This document shows, in pieces, positions 26,395 through 35,004 of a stretch of 64,000 nucleotides of DNA. Origin of the DNA: Candidatus Borreliella tachyglossi (GTDB lineage: Bacteria > Spirochaetota > Spirochaetia > Borreliales > Borreliaceae); the NCBI RefSeq assembly GCF_003076595.1, contig NZ_CP025785.1, forward strand, positions 190,454 to 254,453, written 5' to 3'. Below the pieces are notes generated by a model. It was not told where the DNA came from. It did not search any database and was given only the letters and a program-made list of their open reading frames with translations. The translations under genes were made by a program, and so were the position numbers. How positions within the stretch are numbered: the stretch's first letter is position 1; the number at the start of each line of letters is the position of its first letter.

Positions 26395-28759
26395 AGGAAG
26401 AAGCTTATCTATACTATTAATTTTAATATTTATACTTATTTCTTCATTTGTGGGTCTTGGTTACTTCATATATAAAGATCGATTAAACAAAAATAACCAA
26501 GAAATAATGTTAAACGAGGTAAAAAACAGTGTTATGGATAGAAACTATAAAAAAGCCTATTCAATAACAAAAATGCTAAAAGAAAATTATCCACAAAACG
26601 CAGATATTGCTATGCTTGAGTCTACTTTATCAGAACTTGCCAATAACAGTCCTTTTGAATCAAAAGATTTACAAAGAGACATTGCTAATCAAATATTAGA
26701 TAAAATAAAAGGAAGAGAAAAATCAATACCTATTAACAATGAAAATTCTGAAATTGCTTTCAATAATAGATACATCAAAAACACTACAACAATAGAAAAC
26801 TATGCTGATAGACAAAACGATTCTGGTATTGAAGACGCAGACATTCTAGAATTTAAGCAAAGTAAAGTACCTGAGAATCTAGGTTATAACAAAAATAAAA
26901 TAGACAACAAACAAGAATCAAATTTAAATAACAATGAATCTATTAATAATCAAAAAAATTTATTTAACTTAAGAAAACTAAAAGATAACCTAACCAAAGA
27001 ACTCAATAGTAGTGGAAACTCCCATGTAGACAATCAAAAAAAAGTGATAATGGAACACAAAAAAAATGAAGATAAACTCACAGAAAAGAATACAAATAAT
27101 TCTAAGACAAAGGAAATCAAACAAATTGAAAGACCTAAAGAACAACCTACTACTTTAAAACTAAAACCGTCAGTCCAAATCAAACAAACAACTCCCAAAA
27201 ATATTCCTTCTAAACCACAAGATCAAATCACTGGGAAAATAGAGAGACCTTATAGCTACTCTATAAAGAAAGAACTATATGAAATATTAGATAACATTAA
27301 TACTGGGAATCCTTCTATTGGAAAAGCAAGACTTAATGAGATGATTAAAAAAGGATTAAGCGATAAATTCAATAAAGTAAATGCTTTGATTGACAGTTTA
27401 AAAAATCAAGAAGCCGCCCGACTCTTACTTAAACTAATAAAACAAAATGTTGAGTCTAAACTAGTTAGCATACAAAAAGCTCCTTTAAAAAAGGAGCTTT
27501 TTAAGCAAGATCAACCTAAGCAGGAAATCTCTCAGGTAAAAGATCATTCATTAGACAGTAAAATACAAACAAAGGATGTGTCCCAACCCGCTGTAAACCA
27601 TTTTAGGCAAACTTCAACGGATTTAAAATCCCTTAAAATGCTAGCATTAGCTAATGAGGAAAAACAAGACTTACAAAAGGCTGAAGAAATTTATGAAGAA
27701 ATTGCAAGCATGACAAAAACTGCAGAAGATTACTACAGAGTTGGAATAATTAAATTTAAACTTAAAAAACACGAAGAATCAATAAAAGCATTCAATGAGA
27801 CAACATTACTTAATCCAAAGCACAAAAAGGCGTATACGAATAAAGGAACAGCTTTAATAATATTAAATAAACCCAAGGAAGCGGTTGAAGCGTTCCAAAA
27901 GGCAATTGCAATCGACCAAAATTATGATACTGCCTACTACAAAAAAGGAATAGCAGAGGAAAAAAATAATGATGATCAAAATGCTTTTTTAAGTTTTAAA
28001 AAAGCTCACGATATTACAAAAAATCCTCTCTACGCTCTAAAGACAGGAATTAGTGCAAACCATATTGGCGACTTTCAAAACGGTGAAAAATATTTAAATA
28101 TGGCAAGCTCTCTGATAAAAGAAAAAATCGATATTATATTTTATAATCTATCAATATCAAAATTTGAGAACGATGACCTTACTGAAGCACTCAAGATCAT
28201 CGACAAAGCTCTTAGTATAAATCCAGAAAAATCTGAATATCTATATTTAAAAGCATCCATTTGCCTGACTAAAGGAAACTACAATGATGCAATATTACTC
28301 TACAATACTGTAATCTTAAAAAATCCTGAAAATATTACAGCTCACATAAATTTAGCAAAAGCATATGAAAAGTTAGGAAACGAATTAAAAGCAATTGAAA
28401 CCCTTGAAAAAATTAGCAATACAGATCATGTACTAGTATTAAACAATCTTGGAATACTTTATAAAACCCAAAAAAACTACCAAAAAGCAATAAATATTTT
28501 TCAAAAAGCAGAAAAAAACTTAAGCCTTGAAGCAAAATACAATCTTGCAACTACCTTTTTTGCTATCAAAGATAACAAAAGAGCAATGGAAAAATTCAAA
28601 GAATATATCAAACTAGATCCAAATAATCCAGAAGCTCTTCATGCACTAGGCATAATAGAGTATAATGAGAACGGCAATGATAAAGTACTTAAAGAATTGA
28701 TCAAAAAATTTCCTAATTATGACAAAAATAAAACAATAATCAAGATAATAGGATCATGA
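26387..28759 (+). CDS. lmp1: Lmp1-like surface-located membrane protein with C-terminal TPR domain, 790 aa
   Basis: Position (before mutL) and layout match Lmp1 (BB0210), a virulence-associated outer-surface protein in B. burgdorferi. An N-terminal hydrophobic anchor (about residues 8-29) is followed by a low-complexity Asn/Lys/Gln/Glu-rich stretch (about 30-400). About ten TPR units then fill residues 405-790 (for example [26 protein letters not shown] and [23 protein letters not shown], taken in parts). The Lyme protein is about 1,100 residues with a block of tandem repeats in the middle. No such repeats are visible here, which accounts for the shorter length. A perfect hairpin lies inside the gene at 27474-27502. 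The stop overlaps the mutL ATG. Confidence 0.85.
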   Translation: MNKGRSLSILLILIFILISSFVGLGYFIYKDRLNKNNQEIMLNEVKNSVMDRNYKKAYSITKMLKENYPQNADIAMLESTLSELANNSPFESKDLQRDIANQILDKIKGREKSIPINNENSEIAFNNRYIKNTTTIENYADRQNDSGIEDADILEFKQSKVPENLGYNKNKIDNKQESNLNNNESINNQKNLFNLRKLKDNLTKELNSSGNSHVDNQKKVIMEHKKNEDKLTEKNTNNSKTKEIKQIERPKEQPTTLKLKPSVQIKQTTPKNIPSKPQDQITGKIERPYSYSIKKELYEILDNINTGNPSIGKARLNEMIKKGLSDKFNKVNALIDSLKNQEAARLLLKLIKQNVESKLVSIQKAPLKKELFKQDQPKQEISQVKDHSLDSKIQTKDVSQPAVNHFRQTSTDLKSLKMLALANEEKQDLQKAEEIYEEIASMTKTAEDYYRVGIIKFKLKKHEESIKAFNETTLLNPKHKKAYTNKGTALIILNKPKEAVEAFQKAIAIDQNYDTAYYKKGIAEEKNNDDQNAFLSFKKAHDITKNPLYALKTGISANHIGDFQNGEKYLNMASSLIKEKIDIIFYNLSISKFENDDLTEALKIIDKALSINPEKSEYLYLKASICLTKGNYNDAILLYNTVILKNPENITAHINLAKAYEKLGNELKAIETLEKISNTDHVLVLNNLGILYKTQKNYQKAINIFQKAEKNLSLEAKYNLATTFFAIKDNKRAMEKFKEYIKLDPNNPEALHALGIIEYNENGNDKVLKELIKKFPNYDKNKTIIKIIGS
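27474..27502. repeat. Perfect terminator-like hairpin inside the lmp1 coding sequence
   Basis: The arms AAAAAGCTCCTTT and AAAGGAGCTTTTT are exact reverse complements of 13 bases with a three-base AAA loop. With its central GCTCC/GGAGC stem, preceding A-run and following T-run, it has the form of a bidirectional intrinsic terminator. It lies in frame within codons of about 363-372, at the junction between the low-complexity half and the TPR half of Lmp1. Whether it terminates transcription cannot be told from the sequence. Confidence 0.7.
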
Positions 28760-30597
28760 ATAAAATAAAATTTTTAGATAAAAGCTTAGTACAAAAAATA
28801 GCAGCAGGCGAAGCCATAGATAGGCCTTGTTCTATTTTAAGAGAATTACTTGACAACTCTATAGATTCTGGTGCAGATAAAATCGAAATTTTTCTTGAGG
28901 AAGGCGGCATTCGCAGAATATTAATAACGGATAATGGCAGTGGCATAAGCCAAGCAGACTTAAAGATATGCTATCTACCTCACACTACCTCAAAAATAAA
29001 TGCAGAACAAGACCTTGAAAAAATAAAAACACTAGGATTTAGAGGTGAAGCTCTCTCAAGTATTGCCATTTGTTCGAACCTCGTAATAACCAGTTCAACT
29101 ACAGGTGAAGAAAGCTATCAAATTGAAGTTGAAAATGGAATTGAAAAATATTTTAAAAAACAATCCCCAATAAATGGAACAATAGTAGATGTTACAAACC
29201 TATTTCACAACTTTCCAGCAAGAAAAAGATTCTTAAAAAAAGATTCCGTTGAAACAAAAATGTGTTTAAAAGTTTTTGAAGATAAAGCCGTTGCTCATCC
29301 TGAGATTGACTTCAAGCTAAGCATAAATAATGAACTGAGAAAAGTCTACTTCAAAGAAAGACTAATAGATAGAGTCCAAAGCGTGTATGGCGAGGTAATA
29401 GAAAACAACAAATTTGGGAAAATAGAGGCAGAATATGAACATGTCAAAATGAAAATATTTTTTGCCCCGCCCAATTTTTCAAGAAAAGACAGAAGAAACA
29501 TAAAAATATTTGTCAACAAAAGACCTGTTGAAGAAAAAATCCTATCTGAGGCAATAATAGATGGCCATAGTAGAATATTAACCAATAGAAATTTTCCAAT
29601 ATGTTATCTGTTTCTAGAAATAGAACCTAAATACATTGATTTTAATATACATCCTCAAAAAAAAGAAGTAAGATTTTTTAACTTACCATTTCTACCAAAA
29701 CAAATTTCAAACAACATTAATAGGTTCTTTGACAGAGAACAAAAAGATATTTTACAAGACTATCACAACATAATAATAAAAAGACAATTAACAAATGATA
29801 TGCATCTATTACAACCCGAAATTGAATCACAAAACTCAGATTTTCAAGCTTACGAAATCACGCAAAATGAAGAATTAATCTTAGAAAAACCTCAAAGTAA
29901 CCAAATAACAAACATAATAGAAGACAAGATAAAATTTGAAAGCCACAATTTAACTCAAAAAGATAAACCTTCATTTAAAACCTACATCCAAGATATTTTT
30001 CTCAAAACTTCCACAATGCTAAATGCAATCAACAAACCAAAAGAAGAAGAACCTAAATTTAGATATATAGGTCAAATATTTTCTGAATTTTTAATAGCAG
30101 AAAAGGATAACGAAGTTTATTTCATAGACCAACACGCACTGCATGAAAAAATCATATATAAGAGCCTTCAAACTACAAAAAAAACTATCCAAAACCTTTT
30201 AATACCAATTGAATTTGACGTAGATTGTGAAGATGCAAACAGAATACTAGAAAGCGAACTGGAAGAATATAAAAAAATAGATATTGTAGTTACAAAAATA
30301 AAAGAACAAAGTTACCAACTTGAATCAATTCCCAATATTTGTAATAAGTATGAAAATGTTATAATTAAATTTTTAAAAACAAGAAAGAGTAAAACAATTA
30401 ATTCCCTAGAGGCTGATTTATACGCGAATCTCGCTTGCAGGCAGGCTATTAAGAGAAATGACATTATAAGCTCTGAATTCAGTAAATTTTTAATAAATGA
30501 ACTTTTTAATCTAAACTTAAAATATTGTCCTCACGGAAGAAAAATTTACTATAAAATATCTAAATTTGATCTTGAAAAAAGTGTCGACAGAAAATAG
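28756..30597 (+). CDS. mutL: DNA mismatch repair protein MutL
   Basis: MutL couples mismatch recognition by MutS to strand removal. The 613-residue protein has the GHKL ATPase motifs ([33 protein letters not shown]) and a short linker. The C-terminal dimerisation domain carries endonuclease-type motifs: [18 protein letters not shown] and CPHGRKIYY. In the first of these the last glutamate of the usual DQHA-x2-E-x4-E pattern is a lysine. Borrelia lacks MutH, so a nicking MutL would make sense. The ATG overlaps the lmp1 stop as ATGA. Confidence 0.95.
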   Translation: MNKIKFLDKSLVQKIAAGEAIDRPCSILRELLDNSIDSGADKIEIFLEEGGIRRILITDNGSGISQADLKICYLPHTTSKINAEQDLEKIKTLGFRGEALSSIAICSNLVITSSTTGEESYQIEVENGIEKYFKKQSPINGTIVDVTNLFHNFPARKRFLKKDSVETKMCLKVFEDKAVAHPEIDFKLSINNELRKVYFKERLIDRVQSVYGEVIENNKFGKIEAEYEHVKMKIFFAPPNFSRKDRRNIKIFVNKRPVEEKILSEAIIDGHSRILTNRNFPICYLFLEIEPKYIDFNIHPQKKEVRFFNLPFLPKQISNNINRFFDREQKDILQDYHNIIIKRQLTNDMHLLQPEIESQNSDFQAYEITQNEELILEKPQSNQITNIIEDKIKFESHNLTQKDKPSFKTYIQDIFLKTSTMLNAINKPKEEEPKFRYIGQIFSEFLIAEKDNEVYFIDQHALHEKIIYKSLQTTKKTIQNLLIPIEFDVDCEDANRILESELEEYKKIDIVVTKIKEQSYQLESIPNICNKYENVIIKFLKTRKSKTINSLEADLYANLACRQAIKRNDIISSEFSKFLINELFNLNLKYCPHGRKIYYKISKFDLEKSVDRK

Positions 30598-30617
30598 AAT
30601 AATCATAGAAGCTGTTT

Positions 30618-31664
30618 ATGATAAAAGATCTTAAATCTAAAATTCAAAAATTAACCTTAGAGAAAGATAAAACCTTAGTTGAACTCGGGAAGATGCTTAA
30701 AAATAGCAATGTAATAGAACTTAAAAAATTGGCGTCTTACACCTCTTTAAAACTAATTGAAAAAGAACTATCTCAGCTTAAAGTAAACTTAACTAGATCA
30801 GAAGATAATGAAAATAAACTTAAAGAATTACACAAAAACCTTAAAGAATACACGATAAGTAAAAAAATTACTCTTAAAATATATAAATCCAAGCTTATAA
30901 GAATAGCTGAGGCAATCATAAACAACTACCCAAATAATCTGAAACCAATTCTAGAATACAAAATGAACTTTACTAAATCAATGCTTGAAAAGCATAAGTA
31001 TAAAATTACGAAAACAATAGATAATGAAAAAATCGATTTCTTCAAAAAGTTGATCAAAAATATTAAGATCATGCTAAAGGCCATTATAAATAAAATATAC
31101 ATAGGTAAAGTAGCAAAAGAATTCGAGAAAAGAATATTAAAAGAATATTCATCCTCAGAAAATTTAGAAAAATTAGTCAATGAATTTGTAGAAAACACAG
31201 ATCTAAATAAAGAACTTATTGAAGAATTTAGATTAATGAATGAAACTCATTCAAGCATCATAAAGATAAATAATGATATCAAAGAAACAAAAAATCAAAG
31301 CATAAAAGACAAAATTAATAACAAGCATAAGATAGAGAATGACATTAACCTTGTTCAAACAAATAAAGACGAGATTTTAAAAAGAATCGCCGAAGAATTT
31401 ATTGAAATGTCAAAAACAGATAAGGGATTAAGCAAAATTGGCACAATTGGTTCATTGCTACAAACAATAGAAAATCTAAATCAACAAATATCAAAACTAA
31501 ATGAAGATTTAATAAAAACAATCAAAATAGAAGAAATTGCAACAATTCAAGCCAAAATGCAACAACTCATAAAAAATAAAGAATCAATCGAGAATAAATT
31601 AAATGAATTAAATTCAAAAATAGGAATATTACAAAATGAGATTGACGAGCTTGACAATAAATAA
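30618..31664 (+). CDS. Coiled-coil protein, 348 aa
   Basis: The product is lysine-, glutamate-, leucine- and isoleucine-rich with heptad-like spacing over most of its length (clear from about residue 1 to 90 and 215 to 348, for example the run IENLNQQISKLNEDL). No signal peptide is present; a weakly hydrophobic stretch near residue 145 (IKIMLKAIINKIYIGK) is too charged for a clear membrane helix. I recognise no domain. The gene follows mutL by 20 bases, and its last codons contain the -35 box of the promoter for the tRNA downstream. A structural or scaffold role is all that can be suggested. Confidence 0.75.
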   Translation: MIKDLKSKIQKLTLEKDKTLVELGKMLKNSNVIELKKLASYTSLKLIEKELSQLKVNLTRSEDNENKLKELHKNLKEYTISKKITLKIYKSKLIRIAEAIINNYPNNLKPILEYKMNFTKSMLEKHKYKITKTIDNEKIDFFKKLIKNIKIMLKAIINKIYIGKVAKEFEKRILKEYSSSENLEKLVNEFVENTDLNKELIEEFRLMNETHSSIIKINNDIKETKNQSIKDKINNKHKIENDINLVQTNKDEILKRIAEEFIEMSKTDKGLSKIGTIGSLLQTIENLNQQISKLNEDLIKTIKIEEIATIQAKMQQLIKNKESIENKLNELNSKIGILQNEIDELDNK

Positions 31665-31678
31665 AAAATAAATATAAT
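31651..31678 (+). promoter_or_regulatory. Near-consensus sigma-70 promoter for the CAT-anticodon tRNA
   Basis: A perfect TTGACA (31651-31656) and a perfect TATAAT (31673-31678) are 16 bases apart. The -35 box lies in the last codons of the coiled-coil gene. Transcription would begin near 31685, about 70 bases before the tRNA. It is the best promoter match in the window. Confidence 0.75.
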
Positions 31679-31754
31679 GACTTAAAGTATGGGGAAATCC
31701 TAATTGAAATAGAAAATATTTAATCACTTTTTGGATTTCTGACTATCCTTTATG

Positions 31755-31828
31755 GGGCCCATAGCTCAGTTGGTTAGAGCACCCGACTCATAATCGGTAG
31801 GTCCCAGGTTCAAGTCCTGGTGGGCCCA
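31755..31828 (+). tRNA. tRNA with CAT anticodon (tRNA-Ile2 or elongator tRNA-Met)
   Basis: The acceptor stem GGGCCCA pairs perfectly with TGGGCCC, with A as discriminator. The D arm is GCTC-AGTTGGTTA-GAGC, the anticodon loop is CTCATAA and the T arm is CCAGG-TTCAAGT-CCTGG. It is not an initiator, because the first acceptor pair is a normal G-C and the stem lacks the three G-C pairs of fMet. C4-G69, C5-G68, C6-G67 and G30-C40 match determinants read by the lysidine synthase TilS, which favours tRNA-Ile decoding AUA. Elongator Met remains possible. Confidence 0.9.
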
Positions 31829-31830
31829 AA

Positions 31831-32466
31831 TTAATTTAATTTAAAGAACAGGTTGGAATTCTTTCCTATGTAATAAACTCCTATGTAAGTATCTAGGGTG
31901 TCTTCTAGTTGAACATCTAGCATGTCTTCAAGCTTCACTACCGAATCTGAAAAATTAATTTCATCTTTAGGAGTCTTAAGCAAATACACTTTATTACCAC
32001 TAATCTCATTTAGCTTAATCATACCTCTAGAACCATACACACATTCATGAATCAAAGCCAATTCTTCCTTTGATAGATTCAAATTCATAACAATCTCTTT
32101 ATTATATATTCTCATTCCAGAATCAAAAAGATGCACGTGTGCTACAAAATTTTCAAAAGTCTTATCAGCAATATTAAACATTAAATCCTTGCAATAAAGA
32201 ATATCCTTGCCAAGAACAGAATCAATGAACGAAGATGTATATTTACCCTTAGCAACTTCAATAAATTCTTTACTATCTATGTTTTCAATAGCCAATTTAA
32301 TTATATCTTTAGAATGCGTTACTCTAATAGCAAAATCAAAAGTCATAAAATAATCAAAACTATCCTTATAGAAGTAATAGTTAATAACATAATCAAGTTC
32401 CTTTATCTCAGGATAATTTATCTCACAAGAACACAGAACAATAAAGAATAATAATAAGTACTTCAG
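31831..32466 (-). CDS. Putative lipoprotein, 211 aa, probably starting at CTG inside the efp stop
   Basis: The first ATG in this frame, at 32346, gives a 171-residue protein with no export signal. The frame is open for 40 more codons, and they encode a short lipoprotein signal peptide, KYLLLFFIVLCSC, then EINYPEIKELD. An in-frame TAA lies three codons before this region, so the only start giving the full signal is CTG at 32466, which forms a CTGA overlap with the efp stop like the ATGA, GTGA and TTGA overlaps seen elsewhere in this window. The rest has no recognised domain. A sequencing error or another start such as ATT cannot be ruled out. The gene ends just beside the tRNA on the other strand. 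Confidence 0.65.
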   Translation of the reverse strand: MKYLLLFFIVLCSCEINYPEIKELDYVINYYFYKDSFDYFMTFDFAIRVTHSKDIIKLAIENIDSKEFIEVAKGKYTSSFIDSVLGKDILYCKDLMFNIADKTFENFVAHVHLFDSGMRIYNKEIVMNLNLSKEELALIHECVYGSRGMIKLNEISGNKVYLLKTPKDEINFSDSVVKLEDMLDVQLEDTLDTYIGVYYIGKNSNLFFKLN

Positions 32467-33041
32467 TCTTTAACTCTTTCGGCATATTCTTTTGTTTCAG
32501 AATTAATCAATATTTTATCTCCAACATTAATAAAAAGAGGTGCCTTTACTACAAAACCTGTATGAAGAGTAACATTTTTCATAGCATTAGTTACAGTATC
32601 TCCTTTTACAGCAACTTCAGCATCTACAACTTTAAATGCAATTTTTGGAGGTAATTTAATATCAATAACTTCATCACCCCACTTAATCAGAGGATAAACT
32701 TCTGCTTCTTGCACAAAGGGAATCTTATCCTCAAGATTTGAAATTTCCCTCAGGTTAACATTGAATTGCTCATAAGTTTCTAAATCCATAAAAATAAGAT
32801 TATCACCCTCCCTATAGAGATATTGAGAGCTTACTTCTAAAACCTCAATTTCTTCTGCGGTATCCGCACCTTTCAAAGTTTCCTTAATAACAGACCTATT
32901 CTTAAGATTTTTAAGCTTCAATCTTACAATTGAACCCCCTCTGCCTGTTTTCGAAAATTCTCGTTCAAGAACAATATGTGGTATGCCTTTAAAAAGCAAA
33001 AAATGACCTTTTTCAATGTCTCCAGACTTAATTGTACCCAT
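32463..33041 (-). CDS. efp: Translation elongation factor P
   Basis: EF-P rescues ribosomes stalled at polyproline stretches. The 192-residue protein has the KOW-like N domain (GDIEKGHFLLFKGIPHIVLERE) and the two OB domains (the second starting near residue 130, LPPKIAFKVVDAEVAVKGDTVTNAMKNVTLHTG). The loop that reaches the peptidyl-transferase centre reads KTGRGGS, with arginine at residue 34 where the enteric protein has the beta-lysylated lysine. The ATG is at 33041. The stop overlaps the probable CTG start of the lipoprotein gene, and pstS diverges from the other side. Confidence 0.96.
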   Translation of the reverse strand: MGTIKSGDIEKGHFLLFKGIPHIVLEREFSKTGRGGSIVRLKLKNLKNRSVIKETLKGADTAEEIEVLEVSSQYLYREGDNLIFMDLETYEQFNVNLREISNLEDKIPFVQEAEVYPLIKWGDEVIDIKLPPKIAFKVVDAEVAVKGDTVTNAMKNVTLHTGFVVKAPLFINVGDKILINSETKEYAERVKD

Positions 33042-33109
33042 CTAATAACCTCATCAATTTCTAATGTGCATAATAATTTATATCAAAAAATCAAAATATT
33101 TACTATTCA

Positions 33110-33140
33110 TTGACTTATCTAGAATTGATGATATTATAAT
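33110..33140 (+). promoter_or_regulatory. Candidate promoter for pstSCAB
   Basis: TTGACT (33110-33115) and a perfect TATAAT (33135-33140) stand 19 bases apart, slightly longer than ideal. The start of transcription would fall about 16 bases before the pstS ATG, just ahead of the ribosome-binding site. No PhoB-type box was recognised. Confidence 0.45.
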
Positions 33141-33162
33141 AGGTATAAAAGGAGTTAATTTG

Positions 33163-34017
33163 ATGAGAGCAATCAAGATAATATTTATTGTTTCATTAGT
33201 CTTTTTATTTAGCAATTGTACAATCAAAAGTAATGAAGATATTATTCCGATTGGCGGATCTACTACAGCCAGCTCTATTATGGATGAGTTAATTTTAAGA
33301 TATCAAAAAATAAATGACAAAATTAAAGTAACTTATGATGCTCAAGGCAGTAGCGTTGGCATTAAAGGATTATTTGATGGTATTTACAAAATGGCAATCT
33401 CATCAAGAGATGCAACCGAGGAGGAACTCGCTAAGGGAGCAAAAATCACAGTAATCGCCCACGATGCTTTAATATTCATTACAAGTCCTGATGTTAGAAT
33501 TACAAATATCACAGAACATGATTTGGCAAAGATACTTAATGGAAGTATCCAAAACTGGAAACAAATTGGTGGATCTGATGCCAGAATTAACTTCATAAAC
33601 CGAGATTCATCATCCGGTTCCTATTCATCCGTTAAAGAACTCGTTCTTGAAAAAATACTAAAATCTCCTGAAGAAGCTCAATTTAGGCAGGATAGTATTG
33701 TGGTGAAATCTAATGGAGAAGTTATTGAGAAAGTAAGTCTTACACCAAATTCAATTGGCTATATTAGTTTTGGCTACGCAAGAGGGGCAATGGAAAAAGG
33801 TCTAGATACACTCTCAATAAACAGCATCTACCCTACAAAAGAAACAATCACACAGAATAAATATAATATAAAAAGAAGTCTGATAACAATTACAACCAGT
33901 ATGTCCGAGAATAAAAATACACTTGACTTTATTGAATTTGTGCTAGGTCCAAATGGGCAAGATATTGTTGAAGAACAAGGATTCATAGGAATTACAAACA
34001 CCACTAAACGTAACTAA
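33163..34017 (+). CDS. pstS: PstS, phosphate-binding lipoprotein of the ABC transporter
   Basis: PstS captures phosphate for the PstCAB transporter. The N-terminus is a lipoprotein signal peptide with lipobox LFSNC at about residues 15-19. The first phosphate loop is IPIGGSTTASS, the second lobe has the arginine-serine loop NRDSSSGSYSSVKE, and SIGYISFGYARG follows near residue 200. The frame is open for 33 codons further upstream, but AAGGAG precedes the ATG at 33163 and only this start gives a proper signal peptide. At 284 residues it is within the family range. The operon continues with pstC, pstA and pstB. Confidence 0.95.
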   Translation: MRAIKIIFIVSLVFLFSNCTIKSNEDIIPIGGSTTASSIMDELILRYQKINDKIKVTYDAQGSSVGIKGLFDGIYKMAISSRDATEEELAKGAKITVIAHDALIFITSPDVRITNITEHDLAKILNGSIQNWKQIGGSDARINFINRDSSSGSYSSVKELVLEKILKSPEEAQFRQDSIVVKSNGEVIEKVSLTPNSIGYISFGYARGAMEKGLDTLSINSIYPTKETITQNKYNIKRSLITITTSMSENKNTLDFIEFVLGPNGQDIVEEQGFIGITNTTKRN

Positions 34018-34095
34018 AACGTGGTATTGACTAATAATGAAGTTAGGTAATAAACTTAGCAAGGTTAAAATTCTATAGAGGAATTCTTTGACAGA

Positions 34096-35004
34096 ATGGA
34101 GTTAAATTTAAAAACAAAAAGAAATATTGTTAAATTAGTTTTCAATTGCTTCATTATTGCATCTGCAATAATTAGTGCTTTGTCAATATTATTATTAGTC
34201 TTCTTTATCGTGAGCAATGGAATAGCACCATTTTTACACAATAGAATTAAAATTTCTAATTTTTTATTTAGTATAAACTGGGATCCTACTAGTAACTTAC
34301 AAAAATCTTATGGCATTTTATCTTTCATTATAAACTCAGTTTTAACAACATTTTTCTCTGTATTACTTGCATTACCAATCGGACTTGGATTTGCAATTTA
34401 TTTGTTTGAAAAAGCTAAAGGAATTTATCAAAAAATACTACAAACTACAATAGAACTCTTAGCGGGAATTCCAAGCGTAGTATATGGATTTTTTGGAAGT
34501 ACGTTTATAGCTACACTAATAAAGAATACTTTCAAGCGCGAAGATAACTTAGGATATAATCTAATAAGCTCCGTAATAGTGCTGAGCCTAATGATACTCC
34601 CAACAATAATTAGTGTCTCACACACATCGCTTAAAGCTGTCCCAAAATCATATAAACTAGCATCTGTTGCATTAGCTGCAACAGACTGGCAGACAATATA
34701 TAAAGTAATGATTCCTTCCGCTGGAAGAGGAATCTTAGCAGGAGTAATATTGGCGATTGGAAGAGCTATTGGTGAAACAATAGCCGTTTTAATGGTTGGT
34801 GGTGGATCTCCTCTATTTATAAAAAATGTATTTTCACCTATTAGAACCCTAACAATAAACATCGCAATAGATATGGGGTATGCATCTGGCACCCACAGAG
34901 AAGCCTTATTCTCTACAGCTCTGGTATTGTTAGTATCAGTCATAATAACGACTTCGATTAAGCACTTTATTCTATCTTCATCTAGAAGGTTAAAAATAAA
35001 GTGA
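34096..35004 (+). CDS. pstC: PstC, phosphate ABC transporter permease
   Basis: PstC is one of the two membrane subunits of the phosphate importer. The 302-residue protein has six hydrophobic segments. Its ABC-contacting EAA-type loop (SLKAVPKSYKLASVALAATDWQ, taken in parts) and the permease signature (AIGRAIGETIAVLMVGG) are intact. A typical N-terminal helix is followed by the periplasmic NFLFSINWDPT segment. The gene lies 78 bases after pstS. Its TGA stop overlaps the GTG start of pstA as GTGA, so the two permease subunits are translationally coupled. Confidence 0.95.
   Translation: MELNLKTKRNIVKLVFNCFIIASAIISALSILLLVFFIVSNGIAPFLHNRIKISNFLFSINWDPTSNLQKSYGILSFIINSVLTTFFSVLLALPIGLGFAIYLFEKAKGIYQKILQTTIELLAGIPSVVYGFFGSTFIATLIKNTFKREDNLGYNLISSVIVLSLMILPTIISVSHTSLKAVPKSYKLASVALAATDWQTIYKVMIPSAGRGILAGVILAIGRAIGETIAVLMVGGGSPLFIKNVFSPIRTLTINIAIDMGYASGTHREALFSTALVLLVSVIITTSIKHFILSSSRRLKIK

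Noticed and set aside
32346-32348. ATG at 32346 as start of the lipoprotein next to efp
   Set aside because: No ribosome-binding site is seen there, and the 40 upstream codons encode a lipoprotein signal.
33064-33162. Upstream extension of pstS by 33 codons
   Set aside because: It would bury the lipoprotein signal peptide and contains the likely promoter; AAGGAG precedes the ATG at 33163.
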